Positions 1-8,655 of a DNA stretch of 64,000 nt are shown here, piece by piece. The position numbers and the translations under genes were made by a program. The notes beneath the pieces are model-generated. The model worked only from the letters and a program-made list of their open reading frames with translations, made no database searches and was not told the DNA's origin. Source of the stretch: Sphingobium sp. AS12 (GTDB lineage: Bacteria; Pseudomonadota; Alphaproteobacteria; Sphingomonadales; Sphingomonadaceae); the NCBI RefSeq assembly GCF_019097845.1, contig NZ_JAHRGM010000035.1:248001-312000 (forward strand), written 5' to 3'. Positions within the stretch are counted from its first letter, which is position 1, and every line of letters begins with the position of its first letter.

Positions 1-594
1 AACGACTGGTCGGCGCGCGATTTTCAGGCGTGGGAATATCAGCCGCTTGGGCCGTTCCTGGCCAAGAATTTCCATTCCACCATCTCGCCCTGGGTCGTCA
101 CCGCCGAAGCCATGGCCCCGTTCCGCATCGCCCAGCCCGCGCGGCCCGACGGCGATCCCGCGCCCTTGCCCTATCTGGCCGATGCCGACGATCAGGCGCA
201 TGGCGCGCTGGGGCTGACGCTGGCGGTCTATCTGACGAGCGCCACGATGCGCGCGGAGGGGATGGCGCCGATGCGGCTCAGCCATGGTCCGGCCAGCAAC
301 ATGTATTGGACGGTGCAGCAGATCGTGACCCACCATGCGTCCAATGGCTGCAACCTGATGCCGGGCGATCTGCTGGGCACCGGCACGATTTCCGCGCCGC
401 TGCGGGAGGGTTTTGGCAGCCTGATGGAACTGTCAGCGGGCGGCAAGGAGCCGCTGACCCTGCCGACCGGCGAGACGCGCGCTTTTCTGGCCGATGGCGA
501 TGAAATGACGTTGCGGGCGGTTGCGCGGGCGGATGGGTTTGTGTCCATAGGCTTTGGCGATTGCCGGGCGCAGGTCCTGCCGGCGCGAGGATAG
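1..594 (+). CDS. fahA: Fumarylacetoacetase, C-terminal part (5' end outside window)
   Basis: Catalyses the last step of tyrosine/phenylalanine (homogentisate) breakdown, hydrolysing fumarylacetoacetate to fumarate and acetoacetate in the cytoplasm. The reading frame is open from base 1, beginning NDWSARDFQAWEYQPLGPFL, a hallmark of the FAH catalytic domain (metal-binding core and dimer interface), followed by KNFHSTISPWVV. About 197 residues are present of a protein that is usually 400-430, so only the C-terminal half is seen. The maleylacetoacetate isomerase gene follows after 9 bases, as expected for one catabolic operon. The identification is firm; the start lies outside the window. Confidence 0.93.
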   Translation, partial: NDWSARDFQAWEYQPLGPFLAKNFHSTISPWVVTAEAMAPFRIAQPARPDGDPAPLPYLADADDQAHGALGLTLAVYLTSATMRAEGMAPMRLSHGPASNMYWTVQQIVTHHASNGCNLMPGDLLGTGTISAPLREGFGSLMELSAGGKEPLTLPTGETRAFLADGDEMTLRAVARADGFVSIGFGDCRAQVLPARG

Positions 595-603
595 GAGGAC
601 GGC

Positions 604-1230
604 ATGATCCTGCACGGCTATTATCGCTCCAGCGCTGCCTATCGCGTGCGGATCGCGCTGAACCTCAAGGGGCTGGCCTATACGGACGCCTTCCACCATT
701 TGCTGCGAAAGGAACAGCGCGCGCCCGCCTATCTCGCGCTCAATCCGCAGGGACTGGTCCCCGCGCTGGAGGTCGACGGTGCGGTGCTGACCCAGAGCAT
801 CGCCATTTGCGACTATCTCGATGAGGCCTATCCCGCACCGCCACTGCTGCCCGCCGATCCGGTCACACGGGCGCAGGTGCGCGGCTTTGCGCTCGCCATC
901 GCGTGCGACATTCACCCGGTACAGAATCTGAAGATATTGCGGCGATTGCGTGCGCTGGGGCTGGACGAAGCGCAGGTGACGGGCTGGGCGCGGGAGACGA
1001 TCGAGGATGGGCTGGCCGCCTGCGCGGCGCTGATCGCGGGACAGAGCGGCCCCTATTGTTTCGGCGATCAGGTGACGCTGGCCGACATCTGCCTCGTGCC
1101 CCAACTGGTCAACGCCCGCCGCTTCGGCGCGCGCTTCGACTATGGCCGTATCCCGTCGATCGAAGCGGCCTGCCTTGCACTCCCCGCCTTCACCCGCGCT
1201 GCGCCGGAAAATCAGCCCGACGCGGAATAG
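604..1230 (+). CDS. maiA: Maleylacetoacetate isomerase (zeta-class glutathione transferase)
   Basis: Glutathione-dependent cis-trans isomerisation of maleylacetoacetate to fumarylacetoacetate, the substrate of the upstream enzyme. The 208 residues match the family length. The N-terminal thioredoxin-like domain carries the zeta-class motif SSAAYRVRIAL (residues 9-19); the usual Cys of SSC is Ala here, which is common in bacterial members. NPQGLVPAL and QSIAICDYL follow as the glutathione-site motifs, then an all-helical C-terminal domain. A GGAGG ribosome-binding site sits just before the ATG. It is translationally close to fahA. Confidence 0.93.
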   Translation: MILHGYYRSSAAYRVRIALNLKGLAYTDAFHHLLRKEQRAPAYLALNPQGLVPALEVDGAVLTQSIAICDYLDEAYPAPPLLPADPVTRAQVRGFALAIACDIHPVQNLKILRRLRALGLDEAQVTGWARETIEDGLAACAALIAGQSGPYCFGDQVTLADICLVPQLVNARRFGARFDYGRIPSIEAACLALPAFTRAAPENQPDAE

Positions 1231-1340
1231 GGGACGACTATTGTGGGATGCATGATCAATGCATCGTTCAAGTGGTCAGGGGATTTGGAAGGCGATTTGC
1301 AGGTCATCATCATCCCGGCTTGGATAATCCAACCAACAGC

Positions 1341-1374
1341 AAAAGGCCCGTTCCACCACTGGAACGAGCCTTTT
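1341..1374 (-). terminator. Rho-independent terminator of rpmG
   Basis: A 10-bp stem with a 6-base loop is followed by TTTT on the minus strand. Read on that strand the stem is GGCTCGTTCC/GGAACGGGCC with one G-U pair; on the plus strand the same site has a C-A mismatch. The structure therefore fits minus-strand use, about 50 bases after the rpmG stop codon. Weak use from the maiA side is possible. Confidence 0.8.
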
Positions 1375-1423
1375 GGCTATCTGAAAACCGATCAAGCGCG
1401 CGGGGCGAAAACCCCGTAGCGGC

Positions 1424-1591
1424 TTACTTGATCTTGGCTTCCTTGAATTCGACATGCTTGCGCACGACCGGGTCATATTTGCTGAAGCTCAGCTTCTCGG
1501 TCTTGGTGCGCGGGTTCTTCTTGGTGACGTAGAAGAAGCCGGTGTCAGCGGTGCTGACGAGGCGAATCTTGACAGTTGCTGGCTTGGCCAT
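1424..1591 (-). CDS. rpmG: Large ribosomal subunit protein bL33
   Basis: Small basic protein of the 50S subunit. The 55-residue product ([20 protein letters not shown] at the N terminus, ...[18 protein letters not shown] at the C terminus) is typical of alphaproteobacterial L33. It has no cysteines, so it is the zinc-independent C-minus form. A longer in-frame TTG start exists 16 codons upstream, but the ATG is preferred because family members begin there. It is monocistronic, with a terminator downstream. Confidence 0.96.
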   Translation of the reverse strand: MAKPATVKIRLVSTADTGFFYVTKKNPRTKTEKLSFSKYDPVVRKHVEFKEAKIK

Positions 1592-1789
1592 GGCCTTATC
1601 CCCGGACGTGAATATAAAAAAGTAAGAGCGGCCCGCCAAATGTCAGGACCGCCCCGTTTCAGCGGTGGCCCATGGGGCAGATTCGCGTCGCTGTCAAGGT
1701 TGGCGCGCCGACCTTGGCCGGTTTACCCGGTCTTAACCAGACAGGCGCATCATGCCAATGGGACGACAGGACAGCGAAGGGGCTTTCCC

Positions 1790-2119
1790 ATGCGACATGA
1801 TCCAAAGCTGGCGATATTGGCCGACCTGATGCGACGGGTCGACGGGCTGGCGGGCCAGCGCGGTCATTTGTCGGTCGCCCGGCTGCATGATGAAGTCGAC
1901 CAGATTCGCCATATCGCCCGCGCCTTTCACTTGGATGACGTCGAAGGACTGGCCGGGACGCTCGAATCGGCGCTCTCGCTCCATGGCCTTGGCCCGGTGG
2001 TGCTGTCCTATCTCGACCTGATGCGCGACGCGATCACCAGCGACATGCCCGTGGCCGACATCGTGCCGATCATCGCGCACCGCCCGGCTGCCGCCGCACG
2101 TCCCACCCTGCACGCCTGA
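1790..2119 (+). CDS. Conserved hypothetical protein, helical, 109 aa
   Basis: Not recognised as a named family. The protein is soluble and mostly helical by composition (DLMRRVDGLAGQRGHLSVAR, then LHDEVDQIRHIARAF), with no signal peptide or membrane segment. The ATG gives an N terminus MRHDPKLAIL and is chosen over a far upstream start that would run through rpmG. The following GDT1-like gene starts 13 bases after its stop, so the two are probably cotranscribed. Codon use resembles the neighbours, which supports a real gene. No function can be assigned. Confidence 0.6.
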   Translation: MRHDPKLAILADLMRRVDGLAGQRGHLSVARLHDEVDQIRHIARAFHLDDVEGLAGTLESALSLHGLGPVVLSYLDLMRDAITSDMPVADIVPIIAHRPAAAARPTLHA

Positions 2120-2132
2120 ACCAGCGCCGCCG

Positions 2133-2699
2133 ATGGACGCCCTGCTGCTTGCCCTGCTCGGCTGCCTGCTCGGCGAAATCGGTGATAAGAGCCAGCTGCT
2201 AGTCCTAGCGCTGGCAACCCGCTATCAGCGCAACGGTGCTGTGATTGCGGGCATCGTCGTCGCCGCCATCGCCAACGCCGCCATTTCCGCCACGGCAGGC
2301 GCGTGGATCGGCCCGATGCTGGGCGCTGACGCCCGCCTTCTGTTCCTCTCGCTCTCCGTCCTGTTTCTGGGGATCGGTATGTTCTGGCCAGTCACAGCGC
2401 CCGATCCGCTGGCGGGCTGGCCGACCGGCGCGTTCCTTACCACGATGCTGGGTCTCTTCATCCTGGGCTTTGGCGATGGCCCGCAATTTCTGGTCTTGGG
2501 GATCACCACCCATAGCGGCAATCCGGTGCTGGCGGCGGTCGGCGGCGCGATCGGCGTGATCGCGGCGTCCGTGCCGGTCGTGCTGCTGCGTGACCGCATC
2601 TTCGCGGCCCTGCCCACCCGCGCGATCCGGCTGGGCGGCGGCGTGCTGCTGCTGATAGCGGGAAGTGTCATGGCCTTGTCGGCGCTGGCGCTTTTCTGA
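2133..2699 (+). CDS. GDT1/TMEM165 (UPF0016) family membrane transporter
   Basis: An integral inner-membrane protein of 188 residues with about six hydrophobic segments. Residues 15-19 are EIGDK, the first family signature (E-x-G-D-K/R), which lines the cation path in UPF0016 proteins linked to Mn2+ or Ca2+ export. The second copy, expected after the central loop, reads GFGDGPQF (112-119); it keeps G-x-G-D but lacks the acidic and basic residues. This degenerate second motif is unusual. Manganese export is the family expectation rather than something shown here. Confidence 0.8.
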   Translation: MDALLLALLGCLLGEIGDKSQLLVLALATRYQRNGAVIAGIVVAAIANAAISATAGAWIGPMLGADARLLFLSLSVLFLGIGMFWPVTAPDPLAGWPTGAFLTTMLGLFILGFGDGPQFLVLGITTHSGNPVLAAVGGAIGVIAASVPVVLLRDRIFAALPTRAIRLGGGVLLLIAGSVMALSALALF

Positions 2700-2801
2700 T
2701 CGCTTTCTTTCATCAGGCTGATCGCGTTTTTCGGTGGCACCTTATGCGCCGTCGATCATTATATGTCCGAAACCAATATTGCACTGCCCAGGAGGACATC
2801 A

Positions 2802-3293
2802 ATGACCGCCGCCGATCTCAAGACCCCCACTGACCTTAAAAGCAACGCCACCAAGTCCGTGGCGCAGGCGCTCAACGGTGTGCTGGCTGACAGCTATGCG
2901 CTCTATCTCAAGACCAAGAATTTCCACTGGCATGTGTCCGGCCCGCATTTCCGCGACTATCATCTGATGTTCGATGAACAGGCCGCCGAAATCCTCGCCA
3001 CCACGGACCTGATTGCCGAGCGCGTGCGCAAGACCGGCAATGTCACGCTGCGCTCGATCGGCGACATTTCCCGCCATCAGAGCCTCAAGGACAATGACGC
3101 CGAATTCGTCAGCCCCGCCGACATGCTGATGGAATTGCGCAACGACAATCTGGCGCTGGTCGAATCCTTCCGCGCGGTCAAGGCTGCCGCGACAGAGGCG
3201 GGTGATAACGCTACCGAAGGCATTGTCGACGACTGGACCGACCAGGCCGAACAGCGCGCCTGGTTCCTGTTCGAGGCTGGCCGGGGCGCTTAA
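2802..3293 (+). CDS. dps: Dps family DNA-binding ferritin-like protein
   Basis: Forms a dodecameric shell that stores iron using peroxide and protects DNA in stress or stationary phase. The 163 residues fit the family. The ferroxidase motif region is visible as FHWHVSGPHFRDYHLMFDEQ (41-60), with His42, His54, Asp58 and nearby acidic residues as likely iron ligands. The ATG is chosen because AGGAGG lies 6 bases upstream; an in-frame ATG 13 codons earlier lacks such a site. A Lys-containing N-terminal tail (KTPTDLKSNATKS) may contact DNA. A strong palindrome follows the stop codon. Confidence 0.92.
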   Translation: MTAADLKTPTDLKSNATKSVAQALNGVLADSYALYLKTKNFHWHVSGPHFRDYHLMFDEQAAEILATTDLIAERVRKTGNVTLRSIGDISRHQSLKDNDAEFVSPADMLMELRNDNLALVESFRAVKAAATEAGDNATEGIVDDWTDQAEQRAWFLFEAGRGA

Positions 3294-3320
3294 GACCGCC
3301 GCGCATTACACGCAGTTGTT

Positions 3321-3380
3321 CCCCGGCGAAGGCCGGGGTCCAGTCCGGAGCGAAGAACTGGACCCCGGCCTTCGCCGGGG
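3321..3380. repeat. REP-like palindrome (CCAGT/ACTGG family), copy 1
   Basis: Perfect 24-bp inverted arms separated by 12 bases. Each arm is itself a hairpin (CCCCGGCGAAGGCCGGGG) ending in TCCAGT. It lies between the convergent dps and GreA-like genes, where it can also act as a bidirectional terminator. A second element of the same design but different stem sequence lies between proA and kdsA. Confidence 0.85.
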
Positions 3381-3390
3381 TACGCCATGA

Positions 3391-3861
3391 CTATTGTTCG
3401 TCGATCAACGCGATAGCCATTATCTCCACCGCATCCGGCCTCCCGGCAAAATCGACCATTTCGCCCACCGCCGCATCCATCATCGCGCGCGCCAGCGGGG
3501 CGGAAAAGCTGATCCGCCCGTCCGCCGGGTCAGCCTCGTCGTCGCCCACGATCGCAATCGTCTTGTCCCGCCCGTTGAGCCGGTATGTCACCCGGCAGCC
3601 GAACGCCACGACATCCCCCGCCGCGACCGGTCGCAAATCCGCCGTCGCCAGCCGCGTCCGCCAGTAGCGCAGCACGCGGCTGTGCTTCTTGGCATCCTCC
3701 TCGGCCATGCCGCTCAGGTCGACCGCCTCCAGCGCCGCGACCTTCTCCCGCGTCAGCCGCAAGCCCCGCGCCGTCACCCAGTTCGGCCCCGCCGGAATCG
3801 GCAGCTCGAACTTGGGCTCCATATGCTCATCATCGCCCTCGCGACGAAAGGCGACACTCAT
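3391..3861 (-). CDS. GreA/GreB-family transcription elongation factor-like protein
   Basis: The 156-residue length matches GreA/GreB (about 158). The C-terminal half has the FKBP-like GreA/GreB domain: DEADPADGRISFSAPLARAM with EMVDFAGR after it, close to the family core (G.DEADP..G.IS..SPLA.AL). The N-terminal half (REKVAALEAVDLSGMAEEDA) would form the coiled coil that enters the RNA polymerase secondary channel. GGGAG lies 6 bases before the ATG. It may be a classical cleavage factor or a Gre-factor homologue binding elsewhere on RNA polymerase; the sequence does not decide this. Confidence 0.75.
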   Translation of the reverse strand: MSVAFRREGDDEHMEPKFELPIPAGPNWVTARGLRLTREKVAALEAVDLSGMAEEDAKKHSRVLRYWRTRLATADLRPVAAGDVVAFGCRVTYRLNGRDKTIAIVGDDEADPADGRISFSAPLARAMMDAAVGEMVDFAGRPDAVEIMAIALIDEQ

Positions 3862-3884
3862 GGCAATCTCCCAAAAACAAATAT

Positions 3885-3980
3885 CCGTTCGCCCTGAGCG
3901 AAGTCGAAGGGCAGCCAGAACGAAGTGAAGGCACTTCGCTACGCTCAGCGACAGGCTTCGACTTCGCTCAGCCCGAACGG
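3885..3980. repeat. CGTTCG...CGAACGG palindromic element, copy 1
   Basis: Begins CCGTTCGCCCTGAGCGAAG and ends CTTCGCTCAGCCCGAACGG, an imperfect inverted repeat with an inner region that also pairs. It lies just upstream of the GreA-like gene start and 10 bases from the cobT stop codon. The same family recurs five more times in this window. Confidence 0.85.
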
Positions 3981-3990
3981 CTATTGAAGC

Positions 3991-5817
3991 TCAATCTTCA
4001 TCGAACAACCCGGCGAGCTGCTCCACCATCGTTCCGCCCAATTGCTCGGCGTCCATGATCGTCACCGCCCGCTTATAATAGCGGGTCACGTCATGGCCGA
4101 TGCCGATTGCGACCAGCTGCACGGGTGACCGGTTCTCGATCCAGTCGATCACCTGCCGCAAATGCCGTTCCAGATAGGTGCCGCTATTGACCGACAGGGT
4201 GCTGTCATCCACCGGCGCACCGTCGGAAATCACCATCAGGATGCGCCGTTCTTCATTGCGGGCGATCAAACGGCTATGCGCCCAGAGCAGCGCCTCGCCG
4301 TCGATATTTTCCTTCAGCAGCCCTTCGCGCATCATCAGGCCCAAATTCTTGCGCGCCCGCCGCCATGGTTCGTCGGCCTTTTTATAGACGATATGGCGCA
4401 GGTCGTTGAGCCGCCCCGGCATCGGCGGCCGTCCGGCGGCCAGCCACTCCTCGCGCGCCTGCCCGCCCTTCCACGCCCGCGTGGTAAAGCCCAAAATCTC
4501 GGTCTTGACCCCGCACCGCTCCAGCGTGCGCGCCATGATGTCAGCGCTGATCGCCGCGATGCTGATCGGCCGCCCGCGCATCGACCCTGAATTGTCGATC
4601 AGCAGCGTCACCACCGTGTCGCGAAATTCGGTATCGCGCTCGATCTTGTAGGTCAGCGACCGGGTCGGGTCGATGATGACCCGCGCCAGCCGCGCGGCAT
4701 CCAGCATCCCTTCATCCTGGTCGAAATCCCAGGACCGCGACTGTTGCGCCATCAGCCGCCGTTGCAGCCGGTTGGCAAGCTTCGTCACCGCCCCCTGCAA
4801 GCTGACGAGCTGCTGGTCGAGGAAACCGCGCAACCGCACCAGCTCCTCCTCATCGCACAGCTCGTCGGCGGTCACGATCTCGTCATGCTTGAGCGTATAG
4901 GCCTTGTAATCGAAGCCTGGCGGCAGGTCGGATGTCGGCCGGTTGGGGCGGACCGGCATCATGCCTTCCTCACCCATATCGTCCGCGCCCGCATCGCTGT
5001 CGGCGTCGAACTCGTCGCTATATTCGGTCTCGCCGTCTTCGGTGTCGCCGCCCTGATCCTCGGCGCGGGTTTCGGTGTTTACGTCGCTGTCGCCGGACTC
5101 GTCCTGTCCCGAATCGCCGTCCTCGGACTGCTCCTCATCCTCGTCGCCCTCATCCTGGGCTTCGGGTTCGTCGGTGTCGGGCGGCACATCGGCGTCGATC
5201 AGCTGGAGATGTTCCAGCATCGCGGTGGTCAGCTTTTGAAAGGCGCGCTGGTCGTCGATCGCCAGCGCGAGCGCGTCCAGATCATGCCCCGCCTTGTCCT
5301 CGATCCACTGCTCTACCATCGCGACGCCCGCCGCGACATCCTTCGGTATCGCCTGTCCGGTCAGCCGCTCGCGCACCTTGAGCGCCAGCGCGGTGGACAG
5401 CGGCACCTCGTCCGCCGATCGCGCCCGGCGGATCGCATCGGATTTCAGCCGCAGGTCGAGTGCATGGTTGAGGTTGGCGCGCACCCCCTCCATCTGCCGT
5501 GACCCGATCGCCTCGACCCGCGCCTGCTCGACCGCGTCGAACACGGCGCGCGCCACCGCCTCGCCTGGCGCGGAGGCAGCATGTATCTTCGCGCTATGAT
5601 GCCGCAATTTCAGCGCATTGGCGTCGGCAAAGCCCCGCGCCAGCGCCACCTGATCGGCGGGCAGGGTACGGGCCGGTGTCGGCACCTTGATCGCCTTGCC
5701 CGCCAGATGCGGCGCATCAGCGGTAAAGCCAACCTCCACCTCTGCATCACGCGCCATCGACCGCGCCGCGCCCGACAGCACGTCCTTGAAAGCATCGAGG
5801 GGGGAGCGTTCGGTCAT
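3991..5817 (-). CDS. cobT: Cobaltochelatase subunit CobT
   Basis: Subunit of the aerobic cobaltochelatase, which with the AAA+ subunit CobS acts as a chaperone-like complex that drives CobN to insert Co2+ into hydrogenobyrinate a,c-diamide. The 608 residues match the family. Seen in order: an N-terminal helical region, a very acidic Asp/Glu linker (about 208-290), and a C-terminal von Willebrand A domain with the MIDAS motif DNSGS (408-412). The cobS gene lies 41 bases upstream on the same strand. No cobN is in the window, so the substrate complex must be encoded elsewhere or differ. Confidence 0.93.
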   Translation of the reverse strand: MTERSPLDAFKDVLSGAARSMARDAEVEVGFTADAPHLAGKAIKVPTPARTLPADQVALARGFADANALKLRHHSAKIHAASAPGEAVARAVFDAVEQARVEAIGSRQMEGVRANLNHALDLRLKSDAIRRARSADEVPLSTALALKVRERLTGQAIPKDVAAGVAMVEQWIEDKAGHDLDALALAIDDQRAFQKLTTAMLEHLQLIDADVPPDTDEPEAQDEGDEDEEQSEDGDSGQDESGDSDVNTETRAEDQGGDTEDGETEYSDEFDADSDAGADDMGEEGMMPVRPNRPTSDLPPGFDYKAYTLKHDEIVTADELCDEEELVRLRGFLDQQLVSLQGAVTKLANRLQRRLMAQQSRSWDFDQDEGMLDAARLARVIIDPTRSLTYKIERDTEFRDTVVTLLIDNSGSMRGRPISIAAISADIMARTLERCGVKTEILGFTTRAWKGGQAREEWLAAGRPPMPGRLNDLRHIVYKKADEPWRRARKNLGLMMREGLLKENIDGEALLWAHSRLIARNEERRILMVISDGAPVDDSTLSVNSGTYLERHLRQVIDWIENRSPVQLVAIGIGHDVTRYYKRAVTIMDAEQLGGTMVEQLAGLFDED

Positions 5818-5858
5818 CGGGCGTCCTGTATGCGGACAGGATCAGCGGCGATCACCAC

Positions 5859-6866
5859 TTACCCCGCCTTCCCCACGACGCTCTCCGGCAAGTCCTTGCC
5901 GAACACGCGCTGATAATATTCGGCCACCAGCGCCCGTTCCGCCTCGTCGCATTTGTTGAGGAAGCTCAAACGGAAGGCAAAGCCGACATTTTTGAAGATC
6001 AGCGCGTTCTGCGCCCAGCTGATCACGGTGCGGGGCGACATGACGGTCGAAATATCGCCGTTGATGAAGCCCTGCCGTGTCAGTTCGGCGACCTTGATCA
6101 TGTTTTCGACTTCCTTGCGGCCGCCCTCATGATCATATTCGCCCGACTTGGCCAGCACCACCTGCGCCTCGGTCGCGGCGGGCAGGTAATTGAGCGCCAC
6201 CACCAGATTCCACCGGTCCATCTGGCCCTGGTTGATCTGCTGCGTGCCATGATACAGGCCGGTCGTATCGCCCAGACCCACCGTGTTGGCGGTCGCGAAC
6301 AGGCGGAAATAGGGGTTGGGGCGGATCACGCGATTCTGGTCGAGCAGCGTCATCTTGCCGTCGGTTTCCAGCACGCGCTGAATGACGAACATCACGTCGG
6401 GGCGGCCAGCATCATATTCGTCGAACACCAGCGCGACCGGCCGCTGCAACGACCAGGGGAGCAGGCCTTCCTTGAACTCGGTCACCTGCTGCCCGTCTTT
6501 CAGGACGATGGCGTCACGCCCGACCAGGTCGATACGGCTGATATGCGCGTCCAGATTGATGCGGATGCACGGCCATTTCAGGCGCGCGGCGACCTGCTCG
6601 ATATGGCTCGACTTGCCGGTGCCATGATAGCCCTGCACCATGACGCGGCGGTTGAACGCGAAACCCGCCAGGATCGCCAGCGTGGTGTCCGGGTCGAACA
6701 CATAAGCGGGGTCCAGGTCCGGCACACGCTCGTCGGCTTCGCTAAAGGCCGGGATCTGCATGTCGACGTCGATGCCGAACACATCGCGGGCGTCCACGAA
6801 CCGGTCGGGGGCATCCATCAGCGTTTCGGCGCGCGTGTCGGGCTGAACGTTGGAAATATCAGTCAT
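5859..6866 (-). CDS. cobS: Cobaltochelatase AAA+ ATPase subunit CobS
   Basis: AAA+ ATPase partner of CobT. Walker A is GYHGTGKSS (79-87, Lys85) and Walker B is VALVFDEYD (144-152). A sensor-like [17 protein letters not shown] follows, as in CobS and MoxR-type ATPases. The 335-residue length fits CobS. The gene is first in a two-gene leftward operon with cobT. An AGGAAG sequence lies upstream of the ATG. The call is firm; the metal-insertion role is taken from the family. Confidence 0.93.
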   Translation of the reverse strand: MTDISNVQPDTRAETLMDAPDRFVDARDVFGIDVDMQIPAFSEADERVPDLDPAYVFDPDTTLAILAGFAFNRRVMVQGYHGTGKSSHIEQVAARLKWPCIRINLDAHISRIDLVGRDAIVLKDGQQVTEFKEGLLPWSLQRPVALVFDEYDAGRPDVMFVIQRVLETDGKMTLLDQNRVIRPNPYFRLFATANTVGLGDTTGLYHGTQQINQGQMDRWNLVVALNYLPAATEAQVVLAKSGEYDHEGGRKEVENMIKVAELTRQGFINGDISTVMSPRTVISWAQNALIFKNVGFAFRLSFLNKCDEAERALVAEYYQRVFGKDLPESVVGKAG

Positions 6867-6952
6867 CGGGTCATCATCTTCCTGCGAGTCATGTCCGCCC
6901 TAACCGATGCAGGAAGGCCATGTCGAGACAATGGGGACAGACCAGTCCCGGA

Positions 6953-8245
6953 TCAAGCGGCCCATTCGGCCAGATTGGCCTCCTGCCCGATCAGTGCCAG
7001 CCCATGCGCGATCGATGTCAGTTCGCCCCCGGTCGCGATCCGATCCGCCCCAAAGCGCGCATCGAATATCCCCCGTATTGCCGGGATCAGCGACGATCCG
7101 CCGGTCAGGAACACCCGGTCGATGGCGGGCGGCGTCACTCCAGCAGTCGCCAGCGCCTTGTCCACTGTAGCCTCGATCCGGGCGATATCGGGCGCGATCC
7201 AGCGCTCGAAATCGGCGCGGCTCACCTGCGTCTCGATCTCCAGCCCACCCCCTGCAAAGCGGAACGCCGCGCTCTCCTGCGCCGACAACGCCCGCTTCAA
7301 ACTCCCCACCGCATCATAGAGCGGATAGCCCAGTTCCTTCTCGATCACCGTCATCATCCGCCCGATCGCAGCGGGCTCATCGGCGGATTTCTGCAACCGC
7401 GCCAGCTCGTCCATCGTCCGCCGGTTGCGCATCAGCGCCAGCCGCGACCAGTCGGCAAAGTCGGCGAAATAGCTGCGCGGTATCTCCAGCGTCTTGCCGA
7501 ACGACTGGTAACTGCCGCCCTTGCCCAGCATCGGCAGCACCAGATGGTCCATGATCCGATAGTCGAACCGGTCGCCTGCAATGCCGATACCCGCCGATCC
7601 CAAGGGCGTCGCGCGCCGCGCCGCGCCCGGTGCCTCTACCCGCACGATGGAAAAATCGCTGGTGCCGCCGCCGAAATCCGCGACCAGGATCGTCGCGGCC
7701 TGGGTCAAACGGCTGGCATAGCTGAACGCGGCGCCCAGCGGCTCATAGACATAATGGATGTCGGTGCCGAATCCGGCAAACATCGCGTCATAGCGCTTGC
7801 GCGCCAGCGCCTCGTCAGGCCGCGACCCGGCATAGGTCACTGGCCGCCCGACGATGATCCGCTCCGGCCTTTGGTCCAATGCGCCGCCGGCGTGGCCGAC
7901 CATGCGATCAAGGAACATCGCCCCCAGTTCCTCGAAGCGATAGCGCTTCTCGAATATATTGGCGCTCTCGAAGATCGGGCTGGCGGCGACCGATTTGAAA
8001 GACTGGAGGAAGCGGCTATCCTCTGGATATTCCATATATTCCGCGATCGCCCACGGCCCCGCCTCATGCGCTAGCCCGCCCTTGACGCCCTCCTCATGCC
8101 AGAAACACAGCGCAGACCGGAACACCGCGCCGGTCGCTTCTTTGCCTGCAAATTCGACCAGATCGGATTGCTGGCCCGTGGCGATGGCTACCACGCTGTT
8201 GGTCGTGCCGAAATCTAGGCCCAGCGCGCGCGGCACGTCCTGCAT
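6953..8245 (-). CDS. Hsp70-family protein, YegD-like
   Basis: A 430-residue actin-fold ATPase lacking the C-terminal substrate-binding and lid domains of DnaK. The phosphate-1 motif DFGTTNS is at residues 11-17; a phosphate-2 motif (VADFGGGTSDFSI) and the adenosine motif (FLTGGSSLIPAI) are also visible. This arrangement is that of YegD-type Hsp70 relatives, whose client is not known. The ATG starting MQDVPRALGL is preferred because the nucleotide motif then lies at the usual distance; 16 upstream codons are rich in Arg and unlikely. A J-domain protein is encoded nearby on the same strand, with a plus-strand DUF1294 gene between them. Confidence 0.87.
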   Translation of the reverse strand: MQDVPRALGLDFGTTNSVVAIATGQQSDLVEFAGKEATGAVFRSALCFWHEEGVKGGLAHEAGPWAIAEYMEYPEDSRFLQSFKSVAASPIFESANIFEKRYRFEELGAMFLDRMVGHAGGALDQRPERIIVGRPVTYAGSRPDEALARKRYDAMFAGFGTDIHYVYEPLGAAFSYASRLTQAATILVADFGGGTSDFSIVRVEAPGAARRATPLGSAGIGIAGDRFDYRIMDHLVLPMLGKGGSYQSFGKTLEIPRSYFADFADWSRLALMRNRRTMDELARLQKSADEPAAIGRMMTVIEKELGYPLYDAVGSLKRALSAQESAAFRFAGGGLEIETQVSRADFERWIAPDIARIEATVDKALATAGVTPPAIDRVFLTGGSSLIPAIRGIFDARFGADRIATGGELTSIAHGLALIGQEANLAEWAA

Positions 8246-8328
8246 GGTCTGTCTCCGGGGAAGGGGCCGCGCCCTATGGCATCGCCGGCCCATCAGGACA
8301 AGCCTGTCCTACACGCAGCTTCTCTGCC

Positions 8329-8655
8329 ATGCGCGACATGGGTGAAAGGCTTTTTTCAGAGATGCCGGGATACGCCGTCATGATGATCATGTTCACGACA
8401 GCCGCCCTATTCCTGACGACGATCAATGCCCTGACCGTCCTGCTATTCTATCTGGACAAGGCGAAAGCCATTGCCGGTGAACGGCGCATACGGGAATCGG
8501 ATTTGCTCACCTTTGCCTTCATCGGTGGCACGCCGGGGGCGTTTCTTGCCCGCCACCTGTTTCGTCACAAAACCCGCAAGGAACCGTTTTCGACCCGGCT
8601 TATGGTCATCGCGGTCCTCCAGATCGGCGCGTTGATCGGCTGGTTCCTGCTGTAA
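8329..8655 (+). CDS. DUF1294 family membrane protein
   Basis: A 108-residue inner-membrane protein with about three hydrophobic segments and the DUF1294 core LLFYLDKAKAIAGERRIRES followed by FIGGTPGAFLARHLFRHKT. The function of the family is unknown. The first ATG overlaps a CCATG-CGCGA-CATGG inverted repeat and has no clear ribosome site, so translation may instead begin at the ATG 11 codons later (MPGYAVMMIM), just before the first membrane helix. The stop codon abuts the convergent J-domain gene with no spacer. Confidence 0.8.
   Translation: MRDMGERLFSEMPGYAVMMIMFTTAALFLTTINALTVLLFYLDKAKAIAGERRIRESDLLTFAFIGGTPGAFLARHLFRHKTRKEPFSTRLMVIAVLQIGALIGWFLL

Noticed and set aside
1247..1265. Small inverted repeat GATGCAT-GATCA-ATGCATC after maiA
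   Set aside because: Only 7 bp arms with no T run; too weak to call as a terminator or site.
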